The notes beneath the pieces are model-generated. The model saw nothing but the letters and a program-made list of their open reading frames with translations, was not told where the DNA came from and did not search any database. A stretch of 64,000 nt of DNA from UMGS1002 sp964570825 (lineage in GTDB: Bacteria > Bacillota > Clostridia > Oscillospirales > CAG-272), in assembly GCA_964570825.1 (NCBI GenBank), contig CAZMZJ010000006.1, positions 62,001 to 126,000 on the forward strand, in the 5' to 3' direction. Shown here in pieces: positions 42,331 through 51,402 of the stretch (positions are counted from its first letter, which is position 1; the number at the start of each line of letters is the position of its first letter). The translations under genes and the position numbers were made by a program.

Positions 42331-42804
42331 TCAATTATAAGTTAACCGGCATACCTTCGCGCCGATAAAAGAAACAAGCTTTGCTCTGTCAATATAGAGC
42401 TGCGCCCCGCGCACGCCCGCGCTGACGGTGATTTTTTCGTGTTTTTCCGCGCTCTCGTCAAAGAATGTCGGGAAAGCCTTTTTCATGCCTATCGGTGAGC
42501 ATCCGCCTCTGATGTATCCTGTCAGTCCGAGCAGGTCTTTGACATGCACCAGTTCCACCCGTTTGTTTCCGGTCGCCGCGGCGGCGGTTTTAAGGTCTAT
42601 CTCCTTGTCAACCGGTATGCAGAAAACCACATATCCGGTTTTATCTCCCTGCGCCACAATCGTCTTGAAAACCACCTCGCAGGGCAGATTTATCTGTTCG
42701 GCAATGTGTATGCCGGATAGGTCGTTCTCGTCGACCTCGTATTCGAGCACCTGATATTCGATTTTTGCCGTATCAAGCCGGCGCATCGCGTTTGTCTTGT
42801 TCAT
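42331..42804 (-). CDS. ybaK: Cys-tRNA(Pro)/Ala-tRNA(Pro) deacylase YbaK
   Basis: This 157-residue trans-editing protein of the YbaK/ProX fold hydrolyses tRNA-Pro mischarged with cysteine or alanine. Family marks are F-K-T-I-V near 46-50 with the conserved lysine, V-P-V-D-K-E-I-D-L near 62-70, and G-G-C-S-P-I-G near 100-106. The ProS in this window lacks its own editing domain, so a free editor is expected. Its start overlaps the CBS gene stop by four bases (ATGA), evidence of translational coupling. Confidence 0.92.
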   Translation of the reverse strand: MNKTNAMRRLDTAKIEYQVLEYEVDENDLSGIHIAEQINLPCEVVFKTIVAQGDKTGYVVFCIPVDKEIDLKTAAAATGNKRVELVHVKDLLGLTGYIRGGCSPIGMKKAFPTFFDESAEKHEKITVSAGVRGAQLYIDRAKLVSFIGAKVCRLTYN

Positions 42805-43304
42805 TGTATTCTGTCGTGCCTTTCGTCGGTACTCATGTTATGTATTTTTTCCTGAGCGTACCCGTCGGCCGCACCCGGCTTTTTCGTGCCGGATAAAATT
42901 TCCCGGTAATGCTGGAGCACCGACTTACGGGTTATGATTCCCATGAACATCCCCCTGTCGTCAACCACGGGTACAAAGTTCTGCTCGGTCACGCGCACAA
43001 TCAGCTCATCCATCGTGGCCCGTATATTCACCGCGGGGTTCCAGCCTTTCCGCAGTATCGAAGATATATGATAATTTTCCTGTTCCTTCAACGTACTCTC
43101 GCCGCTGTCTATTATATGCCAGAGGAAGTCGCCTTCGCTGACGGTTCCCGCATATGTGCCGTCGTCGTCTATCACCGGCATTGCGGTATAGCCGTGATGT
43201 CTCATTTTTTCGAGTCCCTGCCGCAGTGTCGCGCGGCTGTTGAGAAACGCAACCGATGATTTGACGGTTATAAGAAATATAATATTGTTCTTTCCGCCGA
43301 CCAT
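42801..43304 (-). CDS. CBS-pair domain protein
   Basis: This 167-residue cytoplasmic protein consists mainly of two CBS motifs (about 10-65 and 80-140), with the patterns G-Y-T-A-M-P-V-I-D-D-D-G and F-V-P-V-V-D-D-R-G-M-F-M-G-I-I-T-R. Stand-alone CBS pairs such as B. subtilis DarB/CbpB bind adenosyl ligands or c-di-AMP and regulate partner enzymes. The ligand is unknown here. The ATG at 43304 has AAAAGGCGG upstream. The ATG at 43328 in the same frame lacks such a box but remains possible. It overlaps ybaK. Confidence 0.85.
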   Translation of the reverse strand: MVGGKNNIIFLITVKSSVAFLNSRATLRQGLEKMRHHGYTAMPVIDDDGTYAGTVSEGDFLWHIIDSGESTLKEQENYHISSILRKGWNPAVNIRATMDELIVRVTEQNFVPVVDDRGMFMGIITRKSVLQHYREILSGTKKPGAADGYAQEKIHNMSTDERHDRIQ

Positions 43305-43373
43305 TTTGACCGCCTTTTCTGTATTCATTATATTTGTGCCTTGAGCTGAAGTATCTATATTGGGTAAATGCCG

Positions 43374-43397
43374 AACGGCTGCTTTCGCCCAGCCGTT
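43374..43397 (-). terminator. weak hairpin after recN
   Basis: A perfect 8-bp stem (43374-43381 with 43390-43397) lies 14 bases beyond the recN stop. The T run after it on the minus strand is poor; the opposite strand has TTTTGTTTT. Confidence 0.4.
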
Positions 43398-43410
43398 TTG
43401 TTTTCTGCGC

Positions 43411-45111
43411 CTATTCGCATTCAGGCGAGCGCCCCTCCTCGATCATTTCCTTCGCGGCTTTACGCTGCGTGTCGGTTATGCTTATGCCTCCGAGGATACG
43501 TGCGATCTCGTTTATGCGGCCTGCCTCGTCAAGCGTCGTGACCGTGGTTTCCGCGCGCCCGTCCTTTTCGGATTTTGATATAAGCATATGCTCGTCGGCA
43601 AGCGACGCAATCTGAGCTGAATGTGTGACGCAGAGCACCTGCGCTCCTTTTGCGATTTTTTTCAGCTTGATCCCGATCTTGCGCGAAGTTTTGCCCGAAA
43701 CACCGGAGTCCACCTCGTCAAATATCATAGTTGATATTCCGTCGTTTGCCGAAAGAACGCACTTAAGCGCCAGCATGATCCTCGAAAGCTCTCCGCCTGA
43801 CGCGATTTTCACAAGAGGCATCGGCATTTCTCCCGGGTTTGGGGCAATTAAAAATTCCACATCGTCGGCTCCGTCCGCTCTGAGCTCTGGGGCGGGCGTT
43901 ACGCTTATTTCAAATTTAACACCCGGCATATCAAGGTACTGCAGCTCGCCGCACACCTCCTTTGACGCTGTTTCCGCATATCTGCGCCTTGCCTCTGAAA
44001 TCTCACCGGCCGCGGCTCGTGCGGCCGTGTTTAACTTATGAATTTTCTCGGTCAGTTCTTTTATCCGTTCCTCTGAGTTTTCAAGCCTGTCGAGCTGAGC
44101 CGCGGCATCGTCCCTGAATTTAAGTATCTCGTTTATGCCGGCTCCGTATTTCCGCCCGAGCCGCCTGATTATCTCAAGCCTGTCTTCGATTTTATCAAGC
44201 CGCGCCGTCGGGTCTTCGTCGCCTATGTCTGTGTATGAGCGCAGCGTTCCGGCTATGTCCTCTATTTCGTATTTGAAGCTTTCGAGCTTGTCGGCTATCT
44301 CCGCCGCCTCTGGGATGACGCCGGAAAGCTGGCTTAGTGCCGCTGCAGATTTGCCGAGCAAGAGGAAGACCGAACCCTTGTCGCTCCCGTAAAGCGCTCT
44401 GTAAGCAAAATCAGTCTGCTTTGCGATTTTCTCGGCGTTTTCAAGGCGCAGCCTCTCGGCATTAAGTTCTTCTTCCTCGCCGGGCTTCAGCTTGGCGGCG
44501 TTGATTTCGTTTATCTGGTATTCCAGCATATCGCGCATGCGCATTTTTCCGGCTTCGTCACACCGCAGCGACTCAAGCTCTTTTTCGGCGTTCCGCAGTT
44601 CGGAATACACCGCCGCATAATCAGCAAGTTTTTCGGATATTCCCGCATAAGCGTCAAGCAGCCGTAGATGGCTTGATTTCTGCATAAGCTTCTGGTTGTC
44701 ATGCTGGCCGTGAATGCTTATCAGTGTTTTTCCGACTTCGCGCAGCATTGCCTGCGTCACAGCCTGACCGTTAATTCTCGCCGAGCTTCTGCCGTCAATG
44801 CCTACCGTTCTTGTGAGAAGCAGGCATCCGTCCGAACAGTCAATGCCGCCCGTATAATCTATTCCGTATTCGGCGAGAAGGGCGAGAGTTTCCGCTCCTG
44901 CGCCGTCGAACAGCGCCGTGACCGACGCCTTATCCTCTCCGTTTCTTATCAGGTCGCGCGGAGCCCGGCTTCCGAGGAGCAGCCCGATGCTGTCGATTAT
45001 AATAGACTTGCCCGCGCCGGTTTCGCCGGTGAGCGATGTAAAGCCGCCGGAAAATTCAATATCCGCCGATTTTATCACCGCGATATTTTTTATCTGCAAC
45101 GATTTCAGCAT
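43411..45111 (-). CDS. recN: DNA repair protein RecN
   Basis: This 566-residue SMC-like ATPase organises DNA ends in double-strand-break repair. It has Walker A G-E-T-G-A-G-K-S (near 29-36) and long coiled-coil arms (about 150-380). The ABC signature S-G-G-E-L-S-R-I-M-L-A-L-K and Walker B M-I-F-D-E-V-D-S-G-V-S-G lie near the end, followed by C-V-T-H-S-A-Q-I-A. The ATG at 45111 is preferred over a GTG one codon upstream because relatives begin M-L-K/x. The ribosome binding site is weak. It is the last gene of the nusB operon. Confidence 0.95.
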   Translation of the reverse strand: MLKSLQIKNIAVIKSADIEFSGGFTSLTGETGAGKSIIIDSIGLLLGSRAPRDLIRNGEDKASVTALFDGAGAETLALLAEYGIDYTGGIDCSDGCLLLTRTVGIDGRSSARINGQAVTQAMLREVGKTLISIHGQHDNQKLMQKSSHLRLLDAYAGISEKLADYAAVYSELRNAEKELESLRCDEAGKMRMRDMLEYQINEINAAKLKPGEEEELNAERLRLENAEKIAKQTDFAYRALYGSDKGSVFLLLGKSAAALSQLSGVIPEAAEIADKLESFKYEIEDIAGTLRSYTDIGDEDPTARLDKIEDRLEIIRRLGRKYGAGINEILKFRDDAAAQLDRLENSEERIKELTEKIHKLNTAARAAAGEISEARRRYAETASKEVCGELQYLDMPGVKFEISVTPAPELRADGADDVEFLIAPNPGEMPMPLVKIASGGELSRIMLALKCVLSANDGISTMIFDEVDSGVSGKTSRKIGIKLKKIAKGAQVLCVTHSAQIASLADEHMLISKSEKDGRAETTVTTLDEAGRINEIARILGGISITDTQRKAAKEMIEEGRSPECE

Positions 45112-45190
45112 CACTTAACCGTCCGATGTATATAAAATTTAAGAGGGAAGGGAGAACACAAAATGCGGATTTCGATGCCGCCCGCGGATA

Positions 45191-45646
45191 TTATGCTCTC
45201 AGCTTCTGCTCGCGGTAGCTTCCGCAGAAATTTCTTGCGGTTTCCTCGCTGCGAGTTACAATAATTATCGTGTCGTCACCGCCGACGCATCCGAGAATGC
45301 CCGGAGTCTTCGCGGCATCGATTCCGGCGGCGACAGCCTGCGCCATTCCGGGGTAAGTTGTGACGACAATCAGATTGTTTGCATAATCGATATTTGTGAT
45401 CGCTCCGAGCAGGGTTTCGTTTATTTTTGTGATTGCCTCCGCCCCCGAGCTCATCGGGATCACATAGCGGTATGAACCATCGCTGGTCAGAATTTTTGTG
45501 AGCTTCAGTTCGCGTATATCGCGGGAAACTGTCGCTTGTGTCACACAGTAGCCGAGCATTCTGAGCTTATTGATCAGTTCCTCCTGAGTTTGCACCGACT
45601 GCTCGGATACAAGCTTTAGAATTGATTCCTGTCTTGAGGATTTCAT
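45191..45646 (-). CDS. argR: arginine repressor ArgR
   Basis: This 151-residue regulator represses arginine synthesis and activates catabolism when arginine is bound. The N-terminal winged helix (about 1-70) has the family sequence T-Q-A-T-V-S-R-D-I-R-E-L. The C-terminal hexamerisation and arginine-binding domain shows G-C-V-G-G-D-D-T-I-I-I-V near 119-130. Length is typical. Its place between nadK and recN is conserved in Firmicutes. Confidence 0.96.
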   Translation of the reverse strand: MKSSRQESILKLVSEQSVQTQEELINKLRMLGYCVTQATVSRDIRELKLTKILTSDGSYRYVIPMSSGAEAITKINETLLGAITNIDYANNLIVVTTYPGMAQAVAAGIDAAKTPGILGCVGGDDTIIIVTRSEETARNFCGSYREQKLRA

Positions 45647-45685
45647 GTTATTTCAGCCTTTCTGAATATTATACTCGGGTGTTTT

Positions 45686-46570
45686 TCAATGTCCGCCTGT
45701 CATTTTCTGACTGAGCACATTATAGAATCCGCGGTCTTTGAGAGTGATAAGGCGCGTGGTCTTATCCGATTTTGTAATCCGCACCACCTCGCCGCGGAAA
45801 AGCTCGTAGTTGATTCTGCCGTCTATTGTCAAAAAGAGATTTCGCTCGCGCTCGCAGATGTTCTTGACGTCGAGCACCGCGCTGTCGGGGAAGATGAGCG
45901 GACGAGCCGTCAGCGAGTGCGGGCATATAGGGGTTACGCAGAAGCATTTGAGCCGCGGGTCTGTTATCGGGCCTCCCGCCGCCATGGAGTAGGCGGTTGA
46001 GCCTGTGGGTGTCGCGATTATCAGACCGTCCGCGCGGTATGTAGTCACCTGCGCGCCGCCCTCGGCAAGTTCGAGGTCAACTATCCGCGCGATCGAACCG
46101 TTTGAGATGACCGCGTCGTTGAGCGCGAAGGACGATATTTTTTTCTGCCCGTTTGCATCGAGCATAGTAACCGCAAGCATCGAGCGCTCGTCTATCGAAT
46201 AGCTGCCGTCGAACAGCTTTGACAGCATTCGTATCTCGTCCATTTCAAGCTCGGTCATATAGCCGAGCCGGCCAAGGTTGATGCCTAAAATCGGGGTTTT
46301 GTTGATCGCGGCCCGGCGCGACGCCTCAAGAATTGTTCCGTCCCCTCCGAGCACCGCCAGAATATCTGCGCGGGCATAAACCTCGTCAATCGGCAGGTAA
46401 ACAAATTCGCGCCGCGAGCGTCTTGCCCTGCTCAGCTTTTCTCTGGCTGATGAAGCGATAAGCACTTCGCAGCCGAACTTAATAAATCTGTCTGCGACAG
46501 CCATTGCTGCGGAAGCTTTTTCGCTTATATTGAAATTAGTTATTATGCCGACTTTTTTTATTTCATTCAT
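45686..46570 (-). CDS. nadK: NAD kinase
   Basis: This 294-residue cytoplasmic enzyme phosphorylates NAD+ to NADP+. The G-G-D-G-T motif (near 75-79) with the catalytic aspartate and the N-D-A-V (near 148) motif are present. The G-S-T-A-Y-S-M-A-A-G-G-P motif lies near 186-197. AAAGGG precedes the ATG. It lies 45 bases downstream of tlyA and 39 bases upstream of argR. Confidence 0.96.
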   Translation of the reverse strand: MNEIKKVGIITNFNISEKASAAMAVADRFIKFGCEVLIASSAREKLSRARRSRREFVYLPIDEVYARADILAVLGGDGTILEASRRAAINKTPILGINLGRLGYMTELEMDEIRMLSKLFDGSYSIDERSMLAVTMLDANGQKKISSFALNDAVISNGSIARIVDLELAEGGAQVTTYRADGLIIATPTGSTAYSMAAGGPITDPRLKCFCVTPICPHSLTARPLIFPDSAVLDVKNICERERNLFLTIDGRINYELFRGEVVRITKSDKTTRLITLKDRGFYNVLSQKMTGGH

Positions 46571-46615
46571 GAATTACCCTTTCTCCGCCTCTAAACCTTT
46601 CTGCCCGCAGTCCAT

Positions 46616-47410
46616 TTACCGTCCCAAGCCGGCAATCTCTTTGATTTTTACGTCCGAAAGCCCGGGCGAGTCAATTCCGAGCCTGAAGGCCGCAAGATAT
46701 TCGGTGTTTCCGTCACCGCCGGTCACCGGCGATTTTATAACTCCAAGACATCCGAAACCCGACGCCAGAGCGCAGTCAAGCACTTTTTTTATGGCAGCGG
46801 CATGAAATCTTCTGTCTTTTACTATTCCGCCGCGGCAAACCGCCTCGCGCCCCGCCTCGAACTGCGGTTTGATAAGGCTGACAAAATATCCGCCGCCGCG
46901 CAGTATCTGAGGAAGTCCCGGGATTATATAAGTCTGCGAAATGAACGAAACGTCCATTGTGACGATATCGAATCCCGAGCCGAGCCCGCCGGTATCGCCC
47001 TCTGCAAGTCTGCGCGCGTTAAATTTTTCTATTGAAGTAACTTTGCCGTTCGCCCTCAGCCTGATGTCAAGCTGCCCGCAGCCCGAATCGACCGCCGTGA
47101 CGTGCGCCGCGCCGCGCTGAAGCAGGCAATCGGTAAAGCCGCCCGTCGAGGCTCCGATGTCAGCCGCCCGCATACCGGATACGTCAATGCCAAAAGCTTC
47201 AAGCGCCGCCTCAAGCTTCAGCCCGCCGCGCGACACATATCTGTCGCTTCTCAGCACTAAAACCTCATGCGCCAAAGTTTCGTCAACCGGTTCGGACGGT
47301 TTTTCAGCCGTATGCCCGTCGATTATCACCGAGCCGTTCTCAATCAGTATTTTAGCCTGCTGACGGCTCTTTGCGTGTCCGCGGGTGAAAACATAAAGGT
47401 CAGCCCTCAT
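46616..47410 (-). CDS. tlyA: TlyA-family rRNA 2'-O-methyltransferase / haemolysin
   Basis: This 264-residue protein has an N-terminal S4 RNA-binding domain (about 1-60) and an FtsJ-like SAM methyltransferase domain. The SAM motif is A-D-I-G-A-S-T-G-G-F (about 85-94), and the catalytic tetrad includes K, D and K residues of the Rossmann core (D-V-S-F near 153, I-K-P-Q-F near 180). Family members methylate 16S and 23S rRNA cytidines. GGGGGTG precedes the ATG. In many Clostridia dxs lies between ispA and tlyA; here the gap is only 41 bases. Confidence 0.93.
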   Translation of the reverse strand: MRADLYVFTRGHAKSRQQAKILIENGSVIIDGHTAEKPSEPVDETLAHEVLVLRSDRYVSRGGLKLEAALEAFGIDVSGMRAADIGASTGGFTDCLLQRGAAHVTAVDSGCGQLDIRLRANGKVTSIEKFNARRLAEGDTGGLGSGFDIVTMDVSFISQTYIIPGLPQILRGGGYFVSLIKPQFEAGREAVCRGGIVKDRRFHAAAIKKVLDCALASGFGCLGVIKSPVTGGDGNTEYLAAFRLGIDSPGLSDVKIKEIAGLGR

Positions 47411-47451
47411 TTATTCACCCCCTGTTGTGCATTTGTTCTTTGCCTGCAGTT

Positions 47452-48360
47452 TCAATGATCTCTGTCAAGCAGGTAATAGGCAAGCGCGCACAGCATCTCG
47501 CTGCCGGGATATGCGGATATTGCGGAAACAGCAATATCAGTCAGCTCCGCGGCATATTTCTTTGCGTCTTCCGGACTGAAGTATGTCATGAAAGTAGTCT
47601 TGTGGCGCGCGGCGTCCTTGCCGCAGTTTTTCCCGAGCAGTCCGGAGTCGCCGGTCACATCGAGAATATCGTCTATTATCTGGAATACAAGCCCGATTTT
47701 TTCGGCGTAGTTGGTCGCTGCGAGTGTTTTCGCGTCTCCCTTGTCAAGGCCGGCCGCCATGCAGCCGAGCAGAGCCGAAGCACGTATGAGGGCACCGGTC
47801 TTTAGCTTGTGCAGGCGCAGCAGCGTTTCAAAATCGAGATCGGCCCGCTCGCCTGCCATATCGAGTATCTGCCCTCCGACCATACCGAAGCTCCCGGCCG
47901 CTTTTGCAAGCGCGACGACAGCCGACGCAGCGGTAAGATCGCTTACATATCTGTTTTGGGCGGTGATTTCAAAAGCATATGTCAGGAGGGCGTCGCCGGT
48001 AAGCATGGCGTTCGCCTCGCCGAAAGCCTTGTGGCAGGTCGGGCGCCCGCGTCGCATATCGTCGTTATCCATGCAGGGCAGGTCGTCGTGTATTAACGAA
48101 TAGGTGTGTACCATTTCCACAGCCGAGGCGAAAGGCAATGCCGCCCGGTCGTCTCCGCCGAATAGCCGGCAGAATTCAATGACAAGCGCGGGCCTTATAC
48201 GTTTTCCTCCCGCGAAAACGCTGTAGCGCTCGGCGTCGAGCAGCACCTGCAGCTGCCTGTCGTTTGCCGCGAGATAACCGTGAAGGGCATTCTCGGTCAG
48301 TTTCGCGTCAGCTTTTAGCAGTTCGTCAACTGCCGAGTAATCCATAAATTCGGTCTTCAT
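47452..48360 (-). CDS. ispA: farnesyl/geranylgeranyl-type polyprenyl diphosphate synthase
   Basis: This 302-residue all-helical enzyme condenses isopentenyl diphosphate with allylic diphosphates. The first aspartate-rich motif is D-D-L-P-C-M-D-N-D-D with the two-residue insertion of short-chain bacterial FPP synthases. The second is D-D-I-L-D, and G-K-R-I-R-P lies near 52-57. The ATG at 48360 has GGGAGGG upstream; a longer reading would overlap xseB. It belongs to the nusB operon. Confidence 0.94.
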   Translation of the reverse strand: MKTEFMDYSAVDELLKADAKLTENALHGYLAANDRQLQVLLDAERYSVFAGGKRIRPALVIEFCRLFGGDDRAALPFASAVEMVHTYSLIHDDLPCMDNDDMRRGRPTCHKAFGEANAMLTGDALLTYAFEITAQNRYVSDLTAASAVVALAKAAGSFGMVGGQILDMAGERADLDFETLLRLHKLKTGALIRASALLGCMAAGLDKGDAKTLAATNYAEKIGLVFQIIDDILDVTGDSGLLGKNCGKDAARHKTTFMTYFSPEDAKKYAAELTDIAVSAISAYPGSEMLCALAYYLLDRDH

Positions 48361-48406
48361 TATAACCCTCCCAGATATGCCGGGGCTTGTTCCCCGGGTA
48401 TTTTGT

Positions 48407-48664
48407 TCAAACGTCGGTTTTTTCCGATGTAAAATCAAACGCTTTCATGTTCATGCTTCCGTCGGCGGTATTCTGCAGAATTTTAATTTTTGCTTCGGTT
48501 TTGTCAAGCTCTTCCGAACATATGCGTATAAGGCCGACGCCTTCCTCATATAGCTTCAGAGATTCGTCAAGTGAGAGACTTCCGCTCTCGAGCAGGCGCA
48601 CTACTTCCTCAAGCCGTGCGAGCGACTCCTCAAAGCTTTTTTTCCCGTTATCCAAGACTTCCAT
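48407..48664 (-). CDS. xseB: exodeoxyribonuclease VII small subunit
   Basis: This 85-residue protein carries the XseB pattern (K-S-F-E-E-S-L-A-R-L-E-E-V-V near 8-21, then L-E-x-G-x-L-x-L-D-E-S-L). It forms the helical partner of XseA that makes the single-strand-specific nuclease. It begins two bases after the xseA stop, showing coupled translation. Confidence 0.95.
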   Translation of the reverse strand: MEVLDNGKKSFEESLARLEEVVRLLESGSLSLDESLKLYEEGVGLIRICSEELDKTEAKIKILQNTADGSMNMKAFDFTSEKTDV

Positions 48665-48666
48665 AA

Positions 48667-49881
48667 TCAGACCTCTGTATTTGTATTCTCAATTACGGCC
48701 CGCGCCGAGCCGCTTCTGAACCTGATATTTACGCTATCGCCCCTTGACAGCGCAGACGCGTTTGTCACCGCCCTGCCGTGAGCATCGGACACAACGGCGT
48801 AGCCGCGCGCGAGCACCGCAAGCGGGCTGAGCGCCTCAAGGCGGGCGGCTCTGGTATTCAAGCCCTCGCGCAGCGAGCTGATTTTTCTTTCTCCGGCTTT
48901 TCCAAGCTGTTCGAGCAGGCCGTCAAGCTCGATTCTGCGGTCGGCGGTAATGCGCCCCGGGTTTGAAAGTATTCTTGACCCCGCAAGGCGTTCGATTGTG
49001 CGCCGCCGCTCGGCGAGCATTCTCGGCAAAGCCGACTCGCAGCGCCCTGAGAGCATATTTAACTTTGCCTTCATCTCAAGCCTGTCAGGCACGGCAAGCT
49101 CTGCGGCGGCAGACGGCGTCGGGGCCCGCAGGTCGGCGGCAAAGTCGCAGATGGTAAAGTCGGTTTCATGTCCGACAGCTGAGATAACCGGAATTTCCGA
49201 GCTGGCGACGGTACGCGCCAGCGTTTCATTGTTGAAAGCCCAGAGGTCCTCGAGCGAGCCGCCGCCTCGCCCGATAATAATTGTGTCGACTCTGAATTTT
49301 TCGTTGAAGTACCTGATTCCGGCGCACAGCTGCCCGGGAGCTGACGCCCCCTGCACCTGCGCCGGGTATATGAACACCTCGGCTGCCGGCCAGCGGCGTC
49401 CGAGAACATTTTTCATGTCGCGTATCACCGCCCCGGTCGGAGAGGTGACAATTCCGATTTTTTTAGGGAAGCGGGGGATCGGACGCTTGCGCGAGACGTC
49501 GAAGATTCCTTCTTCCTCAAGCTTTTTCTTCAGCTGCTCGTAAGCGAAGTAAAGCGCCCCGACGCCGTCGGGCTGTATGTCGTCGGCGTAGATCTGATAC
49601 ACTCCGTCGCGCACGAATGCGGAAACCCGCCCGTGAACGACCACCTTCATCCCGTCTTCCGGAACAAAGCCGAGATTTTGCGCGTCAGAGCGGAACATTA
49701 CCACTTTAATCGCGCTTTTCTCGTCCTTGAGAGTGAAATAATAATGACCTGTATAATGGTTTTTGAAGTTTGAGATTTCCCCTCTGACATAAAGTCCCGA
49801 GAAAAACGGCACGCTGTCGAAAACGGCCTTTATATACTCATTGAGCTGCGAGACCGATATCAGATTTTTATTTTCCTGCAA
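48667..49881 (-). CDS. xseA: exodeoxyribonuclease VII large subunit
   Basis: This 404-residue nuclease subunit has an N-terminal OB-fold (about 1-100) with V-R-G-E-I-S-N-F. The catalytic domain has G-R-G-G-G-S-L-E-D-L-W-A-F-N and G-H-E-T-D-F-T-I-x-D motifs, followed by a coiled coil. ATG is absent at the conserved start. TTG at 49881 is chosen because GAGGGG lies about 9 bases upstream and the next residues (E-N-K-N-L-I-S-V-S-Q-L-N) match family N-termini. It overlaps the end of the TsaD-like gene by 14 bases. Confidence 0.93.
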   Translation of the reverse strand: MQENKNLISVSQLNEYIKAVFDSVPFFSGLYVRGEISNFKNHYTGHYYFTLKDEKSAIKVVMFRSDAQNLGFVPEDGMKVVVHGRVSAFVRDGVYQIYADDIQPDGVGALYFAYEQLKKKLEEEGIFDVSRKRPIPRFPKKIGIVTSPTGAVIRDMKNVLGRRWPAAEVFIYPAQVQGASAPGQLCAGIRYFNEKFRVDTIIIGRGGGSLEDLWAFNNETLARTVASSEIPVISAVGHETDFTICDFAADLRAPTPSAAAELAVPDRLEMKAKLNMLSGRCESALPRMLAERRRTIERLAGSRILSNPGRITADRRIELDGLLEQLGKAGERKISSLREGLNTRAARLEALSPLAVLARGYAVVSDAHGRAVTNASALSRGDSVNIRFRSGSARAVIENTNTEV

Positions 49882-50839
49882 CCGAGCCACTCCCCTCGAG
49901 GTATTTTGCCCTGCATAAGAGAGCCGTTCCCGCCGCGTTGTCCGACAAGAAAGCCGGCTCTGAAAAGAAAACATTTCCAAGACTGTGCAGCATGGATTTG
50001 ATTATTGAATTGCTCATCACGCCTCCGGCGTAAAGCACCGGCGTGTCGGGATACTGCGACCGCAGATTTTTTGAAAGCTCCAAAAGCGTCGCGCCCACGA
50101 AACGCAGCACATATGCTGCGGTCAGGTTCCTGTCGCCTGTGGTTTTGAGCATCCCCGCCGCAAGGTTTTCAAGACCAGAAAGGTTGCATTCGAGTTTGTT
50201 GACCGCCACGCGAGGCTTCGGCACCGGCAGGGTGTTTGAGAGCGCCAGCTTTTCAAGCTCCGGGCCGCATGGAAATTTCAGCCCCATCGCAACGCCCGCG
50301 CGGTCGATCGCCTGTCCGGCGTTCAGATCTTTGGTTCCGCCGAGCAGCTTTATTTCAAATCCGCCCGGCTTGGGAGTCGCAAAAACGATTTCCGTAGTCC
50401 CGCCCGACACATGGAAAGCGCAGAAAGCGCCGTTCAAAAGCGTGGCAAGCGCGCCGGACGAATATGCGGCTGCCATAATGTGACCGTCCTGATGCGAAAA
50501 ACCGAACACCGGGATACCGAGACCCGCCGCAAATGAGTGCGCCGCAGCCTCGCCTGTGAGGAAGCAAGGCATATACGACCCTTCCGCGTCACGCGGGGCA
50601 ACCGAGCAGCCGACCGCCGCAGGCTCAAATCCGTCGAGCGCCGCACGCAGCCGCTCCATAAGCGGCGGCAGATTTTTCACATGGGCGAAAACCGCGTCGC
50701 TCTGGCGCAGCCCCGCCTCGCCTTCTTTTACGGGGAGGGGGATTTTGATGTTTGCCGTGACAATCCCGTCCGCGCCGCAGACAGCCGCCGAGGTGGTGTA
50801 GTTGCTCGTGTCAATTCCGACAAAGCAGACCTTTTTCAT
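49868..50839 (-). CDS. TsaD/Gcp paralogue
   Basis: This 323-residue ASKHA-fold protein is related to TsaD, the threonylcarbamoyl transferase for tRNA A37. The metal-binding pair H-x-x-x-H is kept as S-H-Q-D-G-H, and the late D-N-x-A motif supplies the third ligand. The usual S-G-G-H-T is S-G-G-T-T, and the first residues (G-I-D-T-S-N-Y-T-T) differ from the G-I-E-T-S-x-D-E of true TsaD. It is therefore likely a second family member, as found beside nusB in other Clostridia, and not the essential TsaD. The role is unknown. It lies within the nusB operon. Confidence 0.8.
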   Translation of the reverse strand: MKKVCFVGIDTSNYTTSAAVCGADGIVTANIKIPLPVKEGEAGLRQSDAVFAHVKNLPPLMERLRAALDGFEPAAVGCSVAPRDAEGSYMPCFLTGEAAAHSFAAGLGIPVFGFSHQDGHIMAAAYSSGALATLLNGAFCAFHVSGGTTEIVFATPKPGGFEIKLLGGTKDLNAGQAIDRAGVAMGLKFPCGPELEKLALSNTLPVPKPRVAVNKLECNLSGLENLAAGMLKTTGDRNLTAAYVLRFVGATLLELSKNLRSQYPDTPVLYAGGVMSNSIIKSMLHSLGNVFFSEPAFLSDNAAGTALLCRAKYLEGSGSVAGK

Positions 50840-50910
50840 TATTTGACGATACCTTTCTGCCGACCGTAAGTGCCGCGCCGGGACGGGCGCGACACCCGCA
50901 GACTTGAAAA

Positions 50911-51345
50911 TTATTTTCCGATCTTTTTCTCGCCGTCCCGGGCGGCTTCTTCTATTGCGTCCTTTGTGGCGTTGAGAACTCCGTTGACGAACGGCCGGGC
51001 CTTTTCGTCGTCGTATTTTTTAACCAGCTCAATGGCCTCGTTTATGGAAACGCTGTGGGGAATGCTGTCCATATAAAGCATCTCCCAGATGCAGAGGCGG
51101 ATGGCCGAGCGTGAAATACCCGACATACGGTATGTTTTCCATCCATGGGAGTGCTCGCTTATCATTTTGTCAATTTCCGCGAGGTGTTCAATCACGCCGA
51201 AATAAGCGGCGCGGACATAGCTGTCCTCGCCGATCTCCCGGGCTTCGGTGGAAACGCTGAAAATTCTGTGGGCGCTGTCGTCGGGGTGGAAATCAGTTTC
51301 AAACAGCAGTCCGAGCACTGCCTCTCTCGCTTCACGTCTTGTCAT
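50911..51345 (-). CDS. nusB: transcription antitermination factor NusB
   Basis: This 144-residue all-helical RNA-binding protein works with NusE (S10) in rRNA antitermination. It shows the family start R-R-E-A-R-E-A-V-L-G-L-L-F and the end segment I-P-x-S-V-S-I-N-E-A-I-E-L-V-K-K-Y, F-V-N-G-V-L. It is the first gene of the long minus-strand operon, with a strong promoter at 51403-51431. Confidence 0.95.
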   Translation of the reverse strand: MTRREAREAVLGLLFETDFHPDDSAHRIFSVSTEAREIGEDSYVRAAYFGVIEHLAEIDKMISEHSHGWKTYRMSGISRSAIRLCIWEMLYMDSIPHSVSINEAIELVKKYDDEKARPFVNGVLNATKDAIEEAARDGEKKIGK

Positions 51346-51402
51346 TTGTTTATGGAATCCTTTCGCACATCAGGCCTTACGCATATTTGTCCATTTTATG
51401 TC

